A stretch of DNA of 64,000 nt from Desertivibrio insolitus (lineage in GTDB: Bacteria > Actinomycetota > Actinomycetes > Actinomycetales > Microbacteriaceae), in assembly GCF_017355965.1 (NCBI RefSeq), contig NZ_JAFIQW010000001.1, forward strand, positions 186,001-250,000, in the 5' to 3' direction. Below are positions 8,539-16,271 of this stretch, in pieces (the stretch's first letter is position 1; every line of letters begins with the position of its first letter). Under the pieces are notes generated by a model. It saw only the letters and a program-made list of their open reading frames with translations, searched no databases and was not told the origin of the DNA. Position numbers and translations under genes: made by a program.

Positions 8539-8697
8539 TCAGGCGCTCTCCCGCACGACGAGCTCGGTGGGCAGCGTCACCGACTCACGCGTGCCGCCCG
8601 CGATGACGTCGAGCAGCATCGCGACCATCTCGGCGGCGATCCTGCCGAAAGGCTGCCGCATCGTCGTGAGCTGCGGTTGATGCGTGACCGTAAGCCC
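8539..8697 (-). pseudogene. 3' remnant of a LacI-family regulator
   Basis: The last 52 codons of a LacI/GalR-type repressor survive on the minus strand: the block LTTMRQPFGRIAAEMVAMLL and the ending LPTELVVRESA are typical of the C-terminal effector domain. Upstream codons in the same frame bear no resemblance to the family and no DNA-binding domain exists, so the gene is truncated. The break lies near position 8700, just before the secreted-protein gene that starts at 8820, which suggests that an insertion or deletion brought the two together. It is probably not expressed as a functional protein. Confidence 0.75.
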
Positions 8698-8773
8698 GCC
8701 TCCGGCCCCGACTTCTGGCCGAATGACCGGCTGATCGGCATGTTTTTTCCAAGTCCTCCGGACGAGCGTGCTC

Positions 8774-8797
8774 CTTGCGTGGAACCCGTCACGCAAG
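8774..8797. repeat. 8-bp inverted repeat upstream of the secreted protein
   Basis: CTTGCGTG and CACGCAAG flank an 8-bp spacer, ending 22 bp before the GTG start of the secreted-protein gene. The position fits an operator or a 5' leader hairpin. No known binding motif is recognised. Confidence 0.5.
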
Positions 8798-8819
8798 CAA
8801 CGCCACGGAGGTGGAAATC

Positions 8820-11102
8820 GTGGAAACTCGTTCAGCGCCCGAAGCGGTCCCTCAGAGTAGAAGGACCCCCGCGAAGGGCGCCATCGCCATATCGACTGCA
8901 CTCGCGACCCTCGTCGCGCCCTTCGTGGTCGGCATCCCAGGGGCATCCGCCGCGGTGCCCTCGTTCCCCGACAACCTCGTCGTGTTCCCCGAGCGCGACT
9001 TCATCACCGTCGAGGGATACCAGCAGCACGTCGGCAAGACAGCGCTCATCGAGGTCAACCGTCCCGGCGTCGGTGTAGTCGGCTCGGCCGAGTCCGTCGT
9101 AGCGGCCGGCGACCCCGCGTTCGAGATCAACCACCCCGGCGGCGTCTGCTGGGGAGCCGGCACCGGTTTGAACGTGACCCCCGACATCCAGACCGGCGAC
9201 GTCGTCACGATCAAGTTCGGCGGCGAGAACGCCGGCGACACTCGGGTGCAGGACGCGCGAGTGAACGCGACGCCCACCCAGAACGGCACGACCGTGGTCG
9301 TCACCGGCCACATCGGCGACGGGGTCAACCCCGAGCAGGTGGAGCAGCGCATCGTCGAGCCGGCGTTCAAGGACACCGGCGTCGGACGGCGCGACGTGCG
9401 CGCGGTGCCCGGTCCCCTGACCCCGGACGAGGGCTACAGCTCCTCGCTCGAGATCAACGAGGCCGACAACACCTTCAAGGCGACCTACGTCTTCGACGAG
9501 CAGGCAGCCGCCGACATCGCCGCGAACGCCGGCAGCGGCGTGCGCATGATGTCGTGGGAGGTGCAGGACGCGGATGCCAACCGCCAGGGCCTCACGATCC
9601 GCGAGTACGGCGAGGTCGGCGGCCCCGGCATGGGCGGCTGCCCGGCCGGACCGCATGACAGTGGTCCCGTCGGTCCCACCGGCGCCGTGGCGACCAAGGT
9701 CGGCAACGACCTGAAGCTGGCGTGGACGCCCGCGAAGGCGATTCCCGGCACTCCCGCCATCGAGGGCTACCGCGTGCACGCCGTCGAGGCGCCGAGCGCC
9801 AACGGCGAGCGCGTCGAGGTCGGCAAGCGCATCGACAACCCGGCCGCGACCGGCACCACGATCTCGGGTCTGGACTTCTCCAAGCAGTACACCGTGCAGA
9901 TCGTCTCGGTGAGCGACTCTGGCGAGACGTTCCCGGCGGTCAACGTGCCTCTCGAAGCCGCAGACACGACGAAACCCACGGTCAGTGCGAACACCACGGA
10001 GACCACGTTCAAGACGCCCACCGAGATCACGCTCACCGCGAGCGAGCCGGGCGCCGACATCTACTACACGACGGACGGGACGCCGGTGTTCAGTTCCGCC
10101 GATGTCATGACCGAGAACGTCATCCACTACACGGGTCCGATCACGATCGACAAGAGCATGACGCTCACGTTCGCTGCGATCGACCTGGCCGGGAACCGTT
10201 CAGCACAGACGGTCGTCGAGTACATCGTCACGAACGACCCGGTGCCCGCGGCGCCGACGTTCACCGGCACCCCCGAGGTCGCGACCGGCAGCGTCAAGCT
10301 CGCCTGGAACGCGCCCGACGCGGGCGGCGCGGGCCTGACGGTCGACGAGTACTCGGTGCAGGCGTTCAAGGACGGCGTCGCGACGGGCTCCCCCGTCACG
10401 AGCACCACGACGAGCGCGACCGTGACGGGCCTGCAGGGTGACACCTCGTACCAGTTCACCGTCAAGGCGCGGAACGTCAACGGCTACGGGGCCGAGTCGG
10501 CGAAGACCGACCCGATCTTCGTGCCGGGCGACATCGTGGCCAAGGCCGGACCCGACCAGACCGTCAACCGGGCGACCACCGCGACCACGGTGACGCTCGA
10601 CGGTACTGGCTCGACCACGGCGAACGCGACCTACAAGTGGGAGCAGGTGCTGAAGAACACGACCGACCCCGACAAGGTGACGCTGAACGGCGCGGACACG
10701 CTCAAGCCGACGTTCTCGCTCCCGCTCTACAAGTACCCGATGACGAACGACCCGCTGACGTTCCGGCTGACCGTCACCGTCGGTGACGTCGTCCGCACCG
10801 ACGAGGTCAAGGTGACGCCGGTCCCCGACCGCATCACCGTCGTCCGGGCGCAGTGGAAGGCACGCGACTTCCGCATCGAGGGCACCAGCACGACCGTCGG
10901 CGGCACCGTCACGATCCACGCCGGCGGCCCGACCGGTCCCGTCATCGGCACCGCGACCGTCACGGCGGCCGCGGCCCCCGAGACCGGCGGCGTGTGGAAC
11001 GTCCGGCTCCGCAACAACGCGGCCGGCAACAACCCCGGGACGATCTGGGTGGAGTCGACGGTCGGCGGGACCGTCGGTCCGTTCACCGTCACGAACGGGT
11101 AG
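8820..11102 (+). CDS. Large secreted protein with FN3, chitobiase-C-like and PKD-like domains
   Basis: I start this 760-residue protein at GTG 8820, which has GGAGGTGG five bases upstream. A signal peptide is clear: RR at 14-15, a hydrophobic core at about 21-40 and a likely cut after ASA at residue 44. After an N-terminal region of unknown fold come an FN3-like domain (about 275-375), a chitobiase/beta-hexosaminidase C-terminal-like domain marked by GADIYYTTDGTPVF, a second FN3 domain ending in YQFTVKARNVNGYG, a PKD-like domain (AGPDQTVNRATT) and a final beta domain. There is no LPXTG sorting signal or membrane tail, so it is probably released or held non-covalently. No catalytic domain is recognised; carbohydrate binding or adhesion is inference. 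Confidence 0.8.
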   Translation: METRSAPEAVPQSRRTPAKGAIAISTALATLVAPFVVGIPGASAAVPSFPDNLVVFPERDFITVEGYQQHVGKTALIEVNRPGVGVVGSAESVVAAGDPAFEINHPGGVCWGAGTGLNVTPDIQTGDVVTIKFGGENAGDTRVQDARVNATPTQNGTTVVVTGHIGDGVNPEQVEQRIVEPAFKDTGVGRRDVRAVPGPLTPDEGYSSSLEINEADNTFKATYVFDEQAAADIAANAGSGVRMMSWEVQDADANRQGLTIREYGEVGGPGMGGCPAGPHDSGPVGPTGAVATKVGNDLKLAWTPAKAIPGTPAIEGYRVHAVEAPSANGERVEVGKRIDNPAATGTTISGLDFSKQYTVQIVSVSDSGETFPAVNVPLEAADTTKPTVSANTTETTFKTPTEITLTASEPGADIYYTTDGTPVFSSADVMTENVIHYTGPITIDKSMTLTFAAIDLAGNRSAQTVVEYIVTNDPVPAAPTFTGTPEVATGSVKLAWNAPDAGGAGLTVDEYSVQAFKDGVATGSPVTSTTTSATVTGLQGDTSYQFTVKARNVNGYGAESAKTDPIFVPGDIVAKAGPDQTVNRATTATTVTLDGTGSTTANATYKWEQVLKNTTDPDKVTLNGADTLKPTFSLPLYKYPMTNDPLTFRLTVTVGDVVRTDEVKVTPVPDRITVVRAQWKARDFRIEGTSTTVGGTVTIHAGGPTGPVIGTATVTAAAAPETGGVWNVRLRNNAAGNNPGTIWVESTVGGTVGPFTVTNG

Positions 11103-11121
11103 CTGACGGCAACCCGGGGAG

Positions 11122-11154
11122 AAGGCCCCGCAGCGTGAGCTGCGGGGCCTTTTC
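11122..11154 (+). terminator. Rho-independent terminator
   Basis: A 13-bp perfect stem (AAGGCCCCGCAGC with GCTGCGGGGCCTT, loop GTGA) runs into a T-run, 20 bp after the stop codon of the secreted-protein gene. Confidence 0.93.
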
Positions 11155-11871
11155 CTGTGCCCGGATGATTCGGGGCGAGCGTTCTCCCCGCCTGCTTCGG
11201 CCACAACTGGGACTGCCCGCCTCGAGCCCGTGGTCGTTGCAGGCATCGGCGGTGGCGGCGCGGCGATCAAGGACCGGCCGGCACCGCAGCGCCGGCAGGG
11301 CTCGCTGAGCGGTTACCGACCGGAGCGCTGGAGCGGCGGCAGGATTCGCCGCTCCAGCCGCCGTCAAGCTCGGGTCGCTCCGAGGCGGACCCGGCATCGG
11401 GCTTCCTCCGGCCCCGCGGTACTCATGAATCACGTGTCCGACGCGCCGTGGGGAGACGGCGTGTCGTCGCGGTTCTCCTGATCTGCGCTGCTTCACCCGC
11501 GCGTTCGCACCAGCAGGCGCTCGGGCGCCTAGGAAGCCGTCGCGTCAGGACTGACCCGGGACTGCGGCACGAGCTCGTCGTCGCCTGCTCTATCGTCCCG
11601 CGCACCGCTCGTGTGACCTCGGTCAGAGAACTCGAAGCGGGAGCGCGGGGCCGACGTCATCCACCCGCTCGAGGTGTGTGCCGCGAGGCTGTGGGAGCCG
11701 AGCGCAACGACTGGTCAGCGACGGACGCAGAGGCACGGCAGGGCGAGCGCTAACCGCAGACAAGTGCTCGCGCTGATCGGGAGCCGACGTGACGCGGCCC
11801 GGGGCGGCCCTTAGGGGGTGGTGAACGAGAGCCCTGCGCGAAGGCCGGCCACGGGTTCGCGGGCGCACGAC
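11155..11871. other. Long gene-free stretch
   Basis: About 720 bp between two terminators with no supported gene on either strand. The open frames here are rich in Arg/Pro/Ser, lack ribosome sites and resemble no family. It holds one 11-bp inverted repeat at 11328-11357 and nothing else I can name. Following a truncated regulator and a variable-looking secreted protein, it may be decayed former coding sequence. Confidence 0.6.
11328..11357. repeat. 11-bp perfect inverted repeat
   Basis: CTGGAGCGGCG and CGCCGCTCCAG flank an 8-bp loop inside the gene-free stretch. No T-run follows on either strand, so it is not an obvious terminator. It could be a protein-binding site or a relic of a lost gene. 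Confidence 0.6.
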
Positions 11872-11913
11872 GAAGCGCCGGCGGGGAGGCCACCCTCTCC
11901 CCGCCGGCGCTTC
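11872..11913 (-). terminator. Strong hairpin terminator after the signal peptidase gene
   Basis: A perfect 17-bp inverted repeat (GAAGCGCCGGCGGGGAG with its complement, 8-nt loop) lies four bases beyond the signal peptidase stop codon. The minus-strand 3' flank is not a true T-run, so termination may be partial or the hairpin may protect the mRNA end. Confidence 0.75.
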
Positions 11914-11916
11914 CGC

Positions 11917-12432
11917 TCAGCCGACCCAGGGGACCGTGCCGGTGAGCTCCTCGAGCGCGACGAAGCCGAAGTCGCGCGAGTCAATCGATGCCGCGCGGTT
12001 GTCGCCCAGCACGAAGACGTGCCCCTCGGGCACGGTGACCTGATGGAAGAACGTCCCGTCGACGTGAGCGGGATCCACGTAGGGCTCGTCCACGGGCTGC
12101 TCGTCGACGAAGAGCACTCCATCCCGGATGATCAGGGTCTGCCCACCCTCGGCGGCGACGCGTTTGATGGTGACGCCCTCGTCATCCGGATCGCGGAACG
12201 CGACGACGTCGCCGACGAGCGAGTCCTCGGGGACGATGTGGGTGAGCATGACAACGTCGCCGACCTCGATCGTCGGCGACATGCTGTCGGACATCACGGT
12301 CACGGGCTCGAACACCCACAGGCGCAGCGCGAGGACGCCGACGGCGCCCGCCAGCACCACCGCGGTGGTACCGACGGGCGCCGTCCGCGCCGCACGCGTG
12401 CGGCCTGCGGGCCGGGCCTCAGTCCTCGTCAT
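11917..12432 (-). CDS. Type I signal peptidase
   Basis: A 171-residue membrane serine protease (family S26) that cuts signal peptides outside the membrane. After one transmembrane helix (about 22-40) the catalytic serine is Ser50 in SDSMSPTI and the general base is Lys90 in VTIKRVA; the conserved box GDNRAASIDSRDFG spans 143-156. It is short for the family and lacks the large insertions, which is common in dedicated rather than housekeeping peptidases. It overlaps the multicopper oxidase gene by 14 bp, so the pair is probably co-translated. The oxidase carries a Tat signal; whether this enzyme is its processing peptidase is inference. Confidence 0.93.
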   Translation of the reverse strand: MTRTEARPAGRTRAARTAPVGTTAVVLAGAVGVLALRLWVFEPVTVMSDSMSPTIEVGDVVMLTHIVPEDSLVGDVVAFRDPDDEGVTIKRVAAEGGQTLIIRDGVLFVDEQPVDEPYVDPAHVDGTFFHQVTVPEGHVFVLGDNRAASIDSRDFGFVALEELTGTVPWVG

Positions 12433-14050
12433 CCCACTCGGCCGGGTGGGCCGTCATCGGGTCGTTGGGGTCGTAGGTCCCGGGAACCAGGCCGACGCCG
12501 AACTGCACCATCATGTCGTGGTCCTCGTGGGGCAGGTTGTGGCAGTGGATCATGTACTTGCCCTTGTGCGGGCCGAAGCGCATGAGCAGCCGCACGGTCT
12601 CGCCCTCGCCGACGTAAACGACGTCCTTGGGGCCGAGTTCGTGGGCCGACGGGGCACGGCCGTTACGGGCGAGGATCTGGAAGTCCACGAGGTGGATGTG
12701 CAGCGGGTGGAACCAGCCGCCCGAGCTGTTCTCGAACTCCCAGATCTCCACGGCGTCGAGGGCGGGGTCGGCGTGCACCTTCTGGAAGTTGCTCGCGATC
12801 ACGTCCTGCCAGGAGCTGTCGTCGATGGAGAACAGGTTGGTGATGTCGCTCTTCTTCAGGCGGAAGCGCCGGGTCTTCGTCGCCTGCGACGACTTGAGCG
12901 CCATCGGGTCGTACGGCGAGGAGCCGAGCGGGGCGAGCGCGGTCGGGATCGTGTTCCAGGTCGGGTCGGTCGTGTCGACCGGGTCGCCGGTGACCTCGAA
13001 CTGCATGACCTTGCCGGTGTAGTCGTAGTCGACGTTGTTCTTGTTCGACAGGTTGCGCAGCTCGATCTTCGTGCCCGGGGCGTAGTTGCGGAAGTCGATG
13101 AGCACCTCGTAGCGCTCGGCGCCGGAGTGCCGGAAGCTGGTCACCTGCTTGGCGACCGGCATGAGGCCGCCGTCGGTCGCCACGACCGTGAACGGGGCTC
13201 CCGTGCTGAGCGCCCACCGGTAGGAGCGGGAGATGCTCGCGTTGAGGATGCGGAAGCGGTAGACGCGCTTCTTGACCTTCATCGTCGGCCAGGGCCGGCC
13301 GTTGACGAGGATGACGTCGCCCCAGAGGCCGGAGTGGTCGTTGTCGTCGTAGCCGAGCGCCCCGTTCGAAGCGAACATCACGTCGTTGACCGTCAGCGGC
13401 ACGTCGAACTCGCCCTGCGGCAGCAGCTTGCGCTCGAGAGGGTCGTGCAGGTGGTACTGCGCGGCGAGGCCCGAGTAGGCGTTGAGAGCCGTGTAGTGCA
13501 CCTGGTGGTCGTGGTACCAGAGCGTGCGGGCCGGCTGGAAGTTCGGGTAGTGGTAGTCCTTGTAGAACCCGGGCAGCGTGACGTCGCTCGCGTATCCGTC
13601 GTACTGCGGCAGCGAGGCCGAGCCGTGCAGGTGCGTCGAGGTCGCGAGCTGGTGACCGCCGATCGCGTGGTGCGAGGGCAGCTGGTTGCGCACCCGCAGC
13701 ACCGCCTTCGTGTGCTGGTCGAGCTTGATGGTCGGGCCGGGGAACAGACCGTCGAAACCGAGGATCGGGGTCGTCAGGCCGACTCGCGGCAGGATCTGCG
13801 CGTTCGCGGCCTTCTCGGTGACGACGTAGTGGTTCACCTTCTTGCCGTCGGTCGCATCGACGGTCGTGTACTTCGGCTGCAGCACCGGCGGAATGGTCAG
13901 CGGCGTGCGGAAGGGGCGCGGCATGTCGCTGTCTCTCAGGGCGCTCGCCGACTTGGCCTCGACGGTGCCGAAGGGCAGCGACAGCGTGGCCGCGGCGCCG
14001 GCGGCGCCCAGTCCTCCGATCAGCAGCACCTGACGGCGTGACACGGTCAT
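12419..14050 (-). CDS. Tat-exported multicopper oxidase (CotA/bilirubin-oxidase-like)
   Basis: A 543-residue three-cupredoxin oxidase that passes electrons from a reducing substrate to O2 through four coppers. All copper motifs are present: HLHG at 140-143, WYHDH at 178-182, HPLHIH from 448 and HCHNLPHEDHDMM from 502, with Met as the likely type-1 axial ligand. The N-terminus MTVSRRQVLLIGG is a Tat signal, as expected for a folded copper enzyme. ATG 14050 has AGGAGAG at five to six bases. It follows the histidine kinase gene by 81 bp and overlaps the signal peptidase gene. Substrate (phenolics, metals, bilirubin-like compounds) cannot be told from sequence. Confidence 0.93.
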   Translation of the reverse strand: MTVSRRQVLLIGGLGAAGAAATLSLPFGTVEAKSASALRDSDMPRPFRTPLTIPPVLQPKYTTVDATDGKKVNHYVVTEKAANAQILPRVGLTTPILGFDGLFPGPTIKLDQHTKAVLRVRNQLPSHHAIGGHQLATSTHLHGSASLPQYDGYASDVTLPGFYKDYHYPNFQPARTLWYHDHQVHYTALNAYSGLAAQYHLHDPLERKLLPQGEFDVPLTVNDVMFASNGALGYDDNDHSGLWGDVILVNGRPWPTMKVKKRVYRFRILNASISRSYRWALSTGAPFTVVATDGGLMPVAKQVTSFRHSGAERYEVLIDFRNYAPGTKIELRNLSNKNNVDYDYTGKVMQFEVTGDPVDTTDPTWNTIPTALAPLGSSPYDPMALKSSQATKTRRFRLKKSDITNLFSIDDSSWQDVIASNFQKVHADPALDAVEIWEFENSSGGWFHPLHIHLVDFQILARNGRAPSAHELGPKDVVYVGEGETVRLLMRFGPHKGKYMIHCHNLPHEDHDMMVQFGVGLVPGTYDPNDPMTAHPAEWDDED

Positions 14051-14084
14051 GAGTTCTCTCCTAGGGATTCGGGTTATCCCCCGT

Positions 14085-14098
14085 TCGGGTTGACCCGA
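14085..14098. promoter_or_regulatory. Palindrome upstream of the multicopper oxidase
   Basis: TCGGGT and ACCCGA separated by 2 bp, 35 bp before the oxidase start codon. It is a candidate operator for the neighbouring two-component system or for a copper-responsive repressor. No regulator can be assigned from sequence. Confidence 0.4.
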
Positions 14099-14131
14099 GA
14101 CTCCTCGGAACTCCTTGTAAAAACCGTGCGG

Positions 14132-15508
14132 TTACGTCGCCCGCTCCGGAGTCGCCATGCGTGCCTCGATCACGGTGCCCTGTCCGGGGCGGGAGACCAC
14201 CTCGAGCGAGCCGCCGGCGTCCTTGATCGTGTCCTTCATGAGCTGCAGGCCCAGGTGCCCGTCAGGCGGTCCGGCCTCGAGATCGAAGCCCCGCCCGTCG
14301 TCGCGGATGACGAGCACCGTGTTCTCGTCGTCGCTGTCGAGGGTGAGCTCAACGGTGTCGGCGCGGGCGTGCTTGAGGATGTTGACGAGCGCCTCCCGCG
14401 CGACGCGGTAGAACATCGCGGAGGTGTCGCGCGGCAGCGTGCCGACGTCCGTGCCGCTCACGGTGACCTGGATGCCCGCCTCGCGCAGCGGGTCGGCTAG
14501 GCGGTTGAGCGCGGCGGGCAGACCCAGCTGCTCGAGGTTCGTCGGGTAGAGCTCCCGCGTCATGGCACGGAGGGTGCGCACGTTGTCCTGCAGGATCGAG
14601 TGCGCCTGGGTGAAGAGGGGCCGCTGCTCGGGCGTAGCGCGCATCTGCTCCGCCTCCATCGCGTACGACAGCCCGGCGAGGTCCTGGATGACCTCGTCGT
14701 GCAGGTCGCGGGCGATGCGCCGGCGCTCCAGATCGGATGCCTCGATGGAGCGCTGCATCAGGGTGCGCCGCGTCTCCTCGTGGTGCTGGATCCGTTTGGC
14801 GAGTGCGACGGCCGGCACGAGTTGCGCGATCTGCAGCACGACGAGCGCGACGAGCACCGCGGGCAGGGTCTCCCACAGCACCGCGGACTGCTCGGCGCGC
14901 ACGTCGTCGTCGTCGTAGTAGGCCTCGAAGATCAGGGGCTCCCCGGTCGCGGCGGTCGAGAGCACGTAGACCTCGACGAGTTCCCCGGCGTTCTCCTCGA
15001 ACTCGTTCTCGATGTCCTCCTGGGGCTCGATGGTCGCCTGCCCCTCACCGCCGTCGAGCAGCTCGTTCGCCCAGCCGGGCAGCGCGAACTGTTCCCCGAT
15101 CAGCTGGTCGACGTCCGAGTAGACGATGCGGCCGTTCTCGTCCCACACCTTGATCCGCAGCACCGGCCCACGATTGAGCCAGGCGTCCAGGCGCCTGTCG
15201 ATGCCCTCGATCGCCTCGGCGTCGCCGGCGAAGAGCTCGTCGGTGACGAGCGGACCGACCGCGAAGTCGGCGAGGCGCTGAGTACTCGTGCGCGCGTTGT
15301 CCAGCGCGTGCCGTTCGGCGTGGAACAGGATCCACAGCGCGACCGGGATGCTCACGAAGAGGAGTGTCGCGAGACCGATCAGGAGGAAGCGCTTGACCGC
15401 CTCGCGCACCTCGGACCGGTCCTCGGTCCTGCGGTCCGGGCGCTCCGGCACGAGGGTCTGTCGCTGAGCTCGGCGTCGCCTCGTCGCGCGCCGCTCCTCC
15501 CCGATCAT
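14132..15508 (-). CDS. Sensor histidine kinase (NarX/DegS type)
   Basis: A 458-residue membrane kinase. Two transmembrane helices (about 41-62 and 213-237) bracket a 150-residue extracellular sensor domain that is notably acidic (IEPQEDIENEFEENAGE around 160-176). A HisKA_3 domain follows with phospho-accepting His270 in RDLHDEV, then an ATPase domain with DDGRGF at about 403-408 and a terminal GxGT-like PGQGTVIEARM. ATG 15508 overlaps the response regulator stop codon by four bases. The acidic sensor could bind a metal such as copper, given the oxidase downstream; that is speculative. Confidence 0.9.
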   Translation of the reverse strand: MIGEERRATRRRRAQRQTLVPERPDRRTEDRSEVREAVKRFLLIGLATLLFVSIPVALWILFHAERHALDNARTSTQRLADFAVGPLVTDELFAGDAEAIEGIDRRLDAWLNRGPVLRIKVWDENGRIVYSDVDQLIGEQFALPGWANELLDGGEGQATIEPQEDIENEFEENAGELVEVYVLSTAATGEPLIFEAYYDDDDVRAEQSAVLWETLPAVLVALVVLQIAQLVPAVALAKRIQHHEETRRTLMQRSIEASDLERRRIARDLHDEVIQDLAGLSYAMEAEQMRATPEQRPLFTQAHSILQDNVRTLRAMTRELYPTNLEQLGLPAALNRLADPLREAGIQVTVSGTDVGTLPRDTSAMFYRVAREALVNILKHARADTVELTLDSDDENTVLVIRDDGRGFDLEAGPPDGHLGLQLMKDTIKDAGGSLEVVSRPGQGTVIEARMATPERAT

Positions 15509-16179
15509 GTTCCATTGCCTCCGATCAGGCCGCGACGGTTGGCGAGCGCCACCGCCTCGAGCTGCGAGTGAGCGCCGAGCTTGGCGAGAATCGATTTGAC
15601 GTAGCCGCGGCAGGTGCTCTCGGAGATGCCGAGGATGCGCGCGTTGGTGCGGACGTCGTTGCCGGCCGCCATCAGGTTGAGCACGCTCAGTTCTCGCGAG
15701 GTGAGCGGGACCGTGGCGCGGGAGGAGTTCGACCCGACGCTGCGCTTGGTCACGAGCTGGGCGAGCAGGGTGGGGTCGACGACCATGCTCCCCGCGCGAG
15801 CGTGGCGCAGGGAGTCCAGCACCGTCGCGAGGGATCCGTCCTTGGGGAGGAAGGCGCACACCCCGAGCTCGGCTGCGCGCTCCAGCGCCTGCTGGGTGGG
15901 ATCGCCGGTGAGCATGACGACGCGGGACCGGGGATTGCGGGAGAGGATCTGCTCCGCGGCGTCGAGCCCGTCGCCGCCGGCGAGGTGGTAGTCGAGCAGC
16001 ACGACATCCGGCTCGAGCTCCCGGAACTGCGCGACGGCCTCGTCCACGGTGCGGGCCGTGCCGACGCACTGGAGGTCGGCCTCGCGGTCGAGCGCGCCGG
16101 TCAGGAGTTCCGCGAAGGTCGTGTGGTCGTCGACCACGAGCACACGGATCAGTCGAGTGTCACCTGGAGCAGCGTCCAT
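15505..16179 (-). CDS. Response regulator, NarL/FixJ family
   Basis: A 224-residue two-domain regulator. Receiver domain: acidic pair Asp17/Asp18, phospho-acceptor Asp63 in VVLLDYHL and conserved Lys113 in FLPKDG. A LuxR-type helix-turn-helix occupies about 158-212 (PLTSRELSVLNLMAAGNDVR). It is the first gene of the run regulator, kinase, multicopper oxidase, signal peptidase, all in one direction with short overlaps. This suggests that the system controls its own operon, including the exported oxidase. A palindrome at 16222-16240 upstream of its start is a plausible target. Confidence 0.92.
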   Translation of the reverse strand: MDAAPGDTRLIRVLVVDDHTTFAELLTGALDREADLQCVGTARTVDEAVAQFRELEPDVVLLDYHLAGGDGLDAAEQILSRNPRSRVVMLTGDPTQQALERAAELGVCAFLPKDGSLATVLDSLRHARAGSMVVDPTLLAQLVTKRSVGSNSSRATVPLTSRELSVLNLMAAGNDVRTNARILGISESTCRGYVKSILAKLGAHSQLEAVALANRRGLIGGNGT

Positions 16180-16221
16180 GCAAAAACCCCAAACCGTCGC
16201 CCCCGCGAGTGGAACTTATGG

Positions 16222-16240
16222 CCGAATGTAGCGCATTCGG
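16222..16240. promoter_or_regulatory. Palindromic operator candidate upstream of the response regulator
   Basis: CCGAATG and CATTCGG flank a 5-bp TAGCG spacer, 43 bp before the response regulator start and 32 bp after the stop of the BTAD gene. Length and symmetry suit a NarL-type dimer site. It could instead be a weak terminator of the BTAD gene. Confidence 0.5.
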
Positions 16241-16271
16241 ACCACTGCGGGGGCGGACGGATCGGGGTTCG

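Noticed and set aside
11623-11868. Small protein genes in the 11.1-11.9 kb stretch
   Set aside because: The frames have no ribosome sites, arginine/proline-rich shadow composition and no family resemblance.
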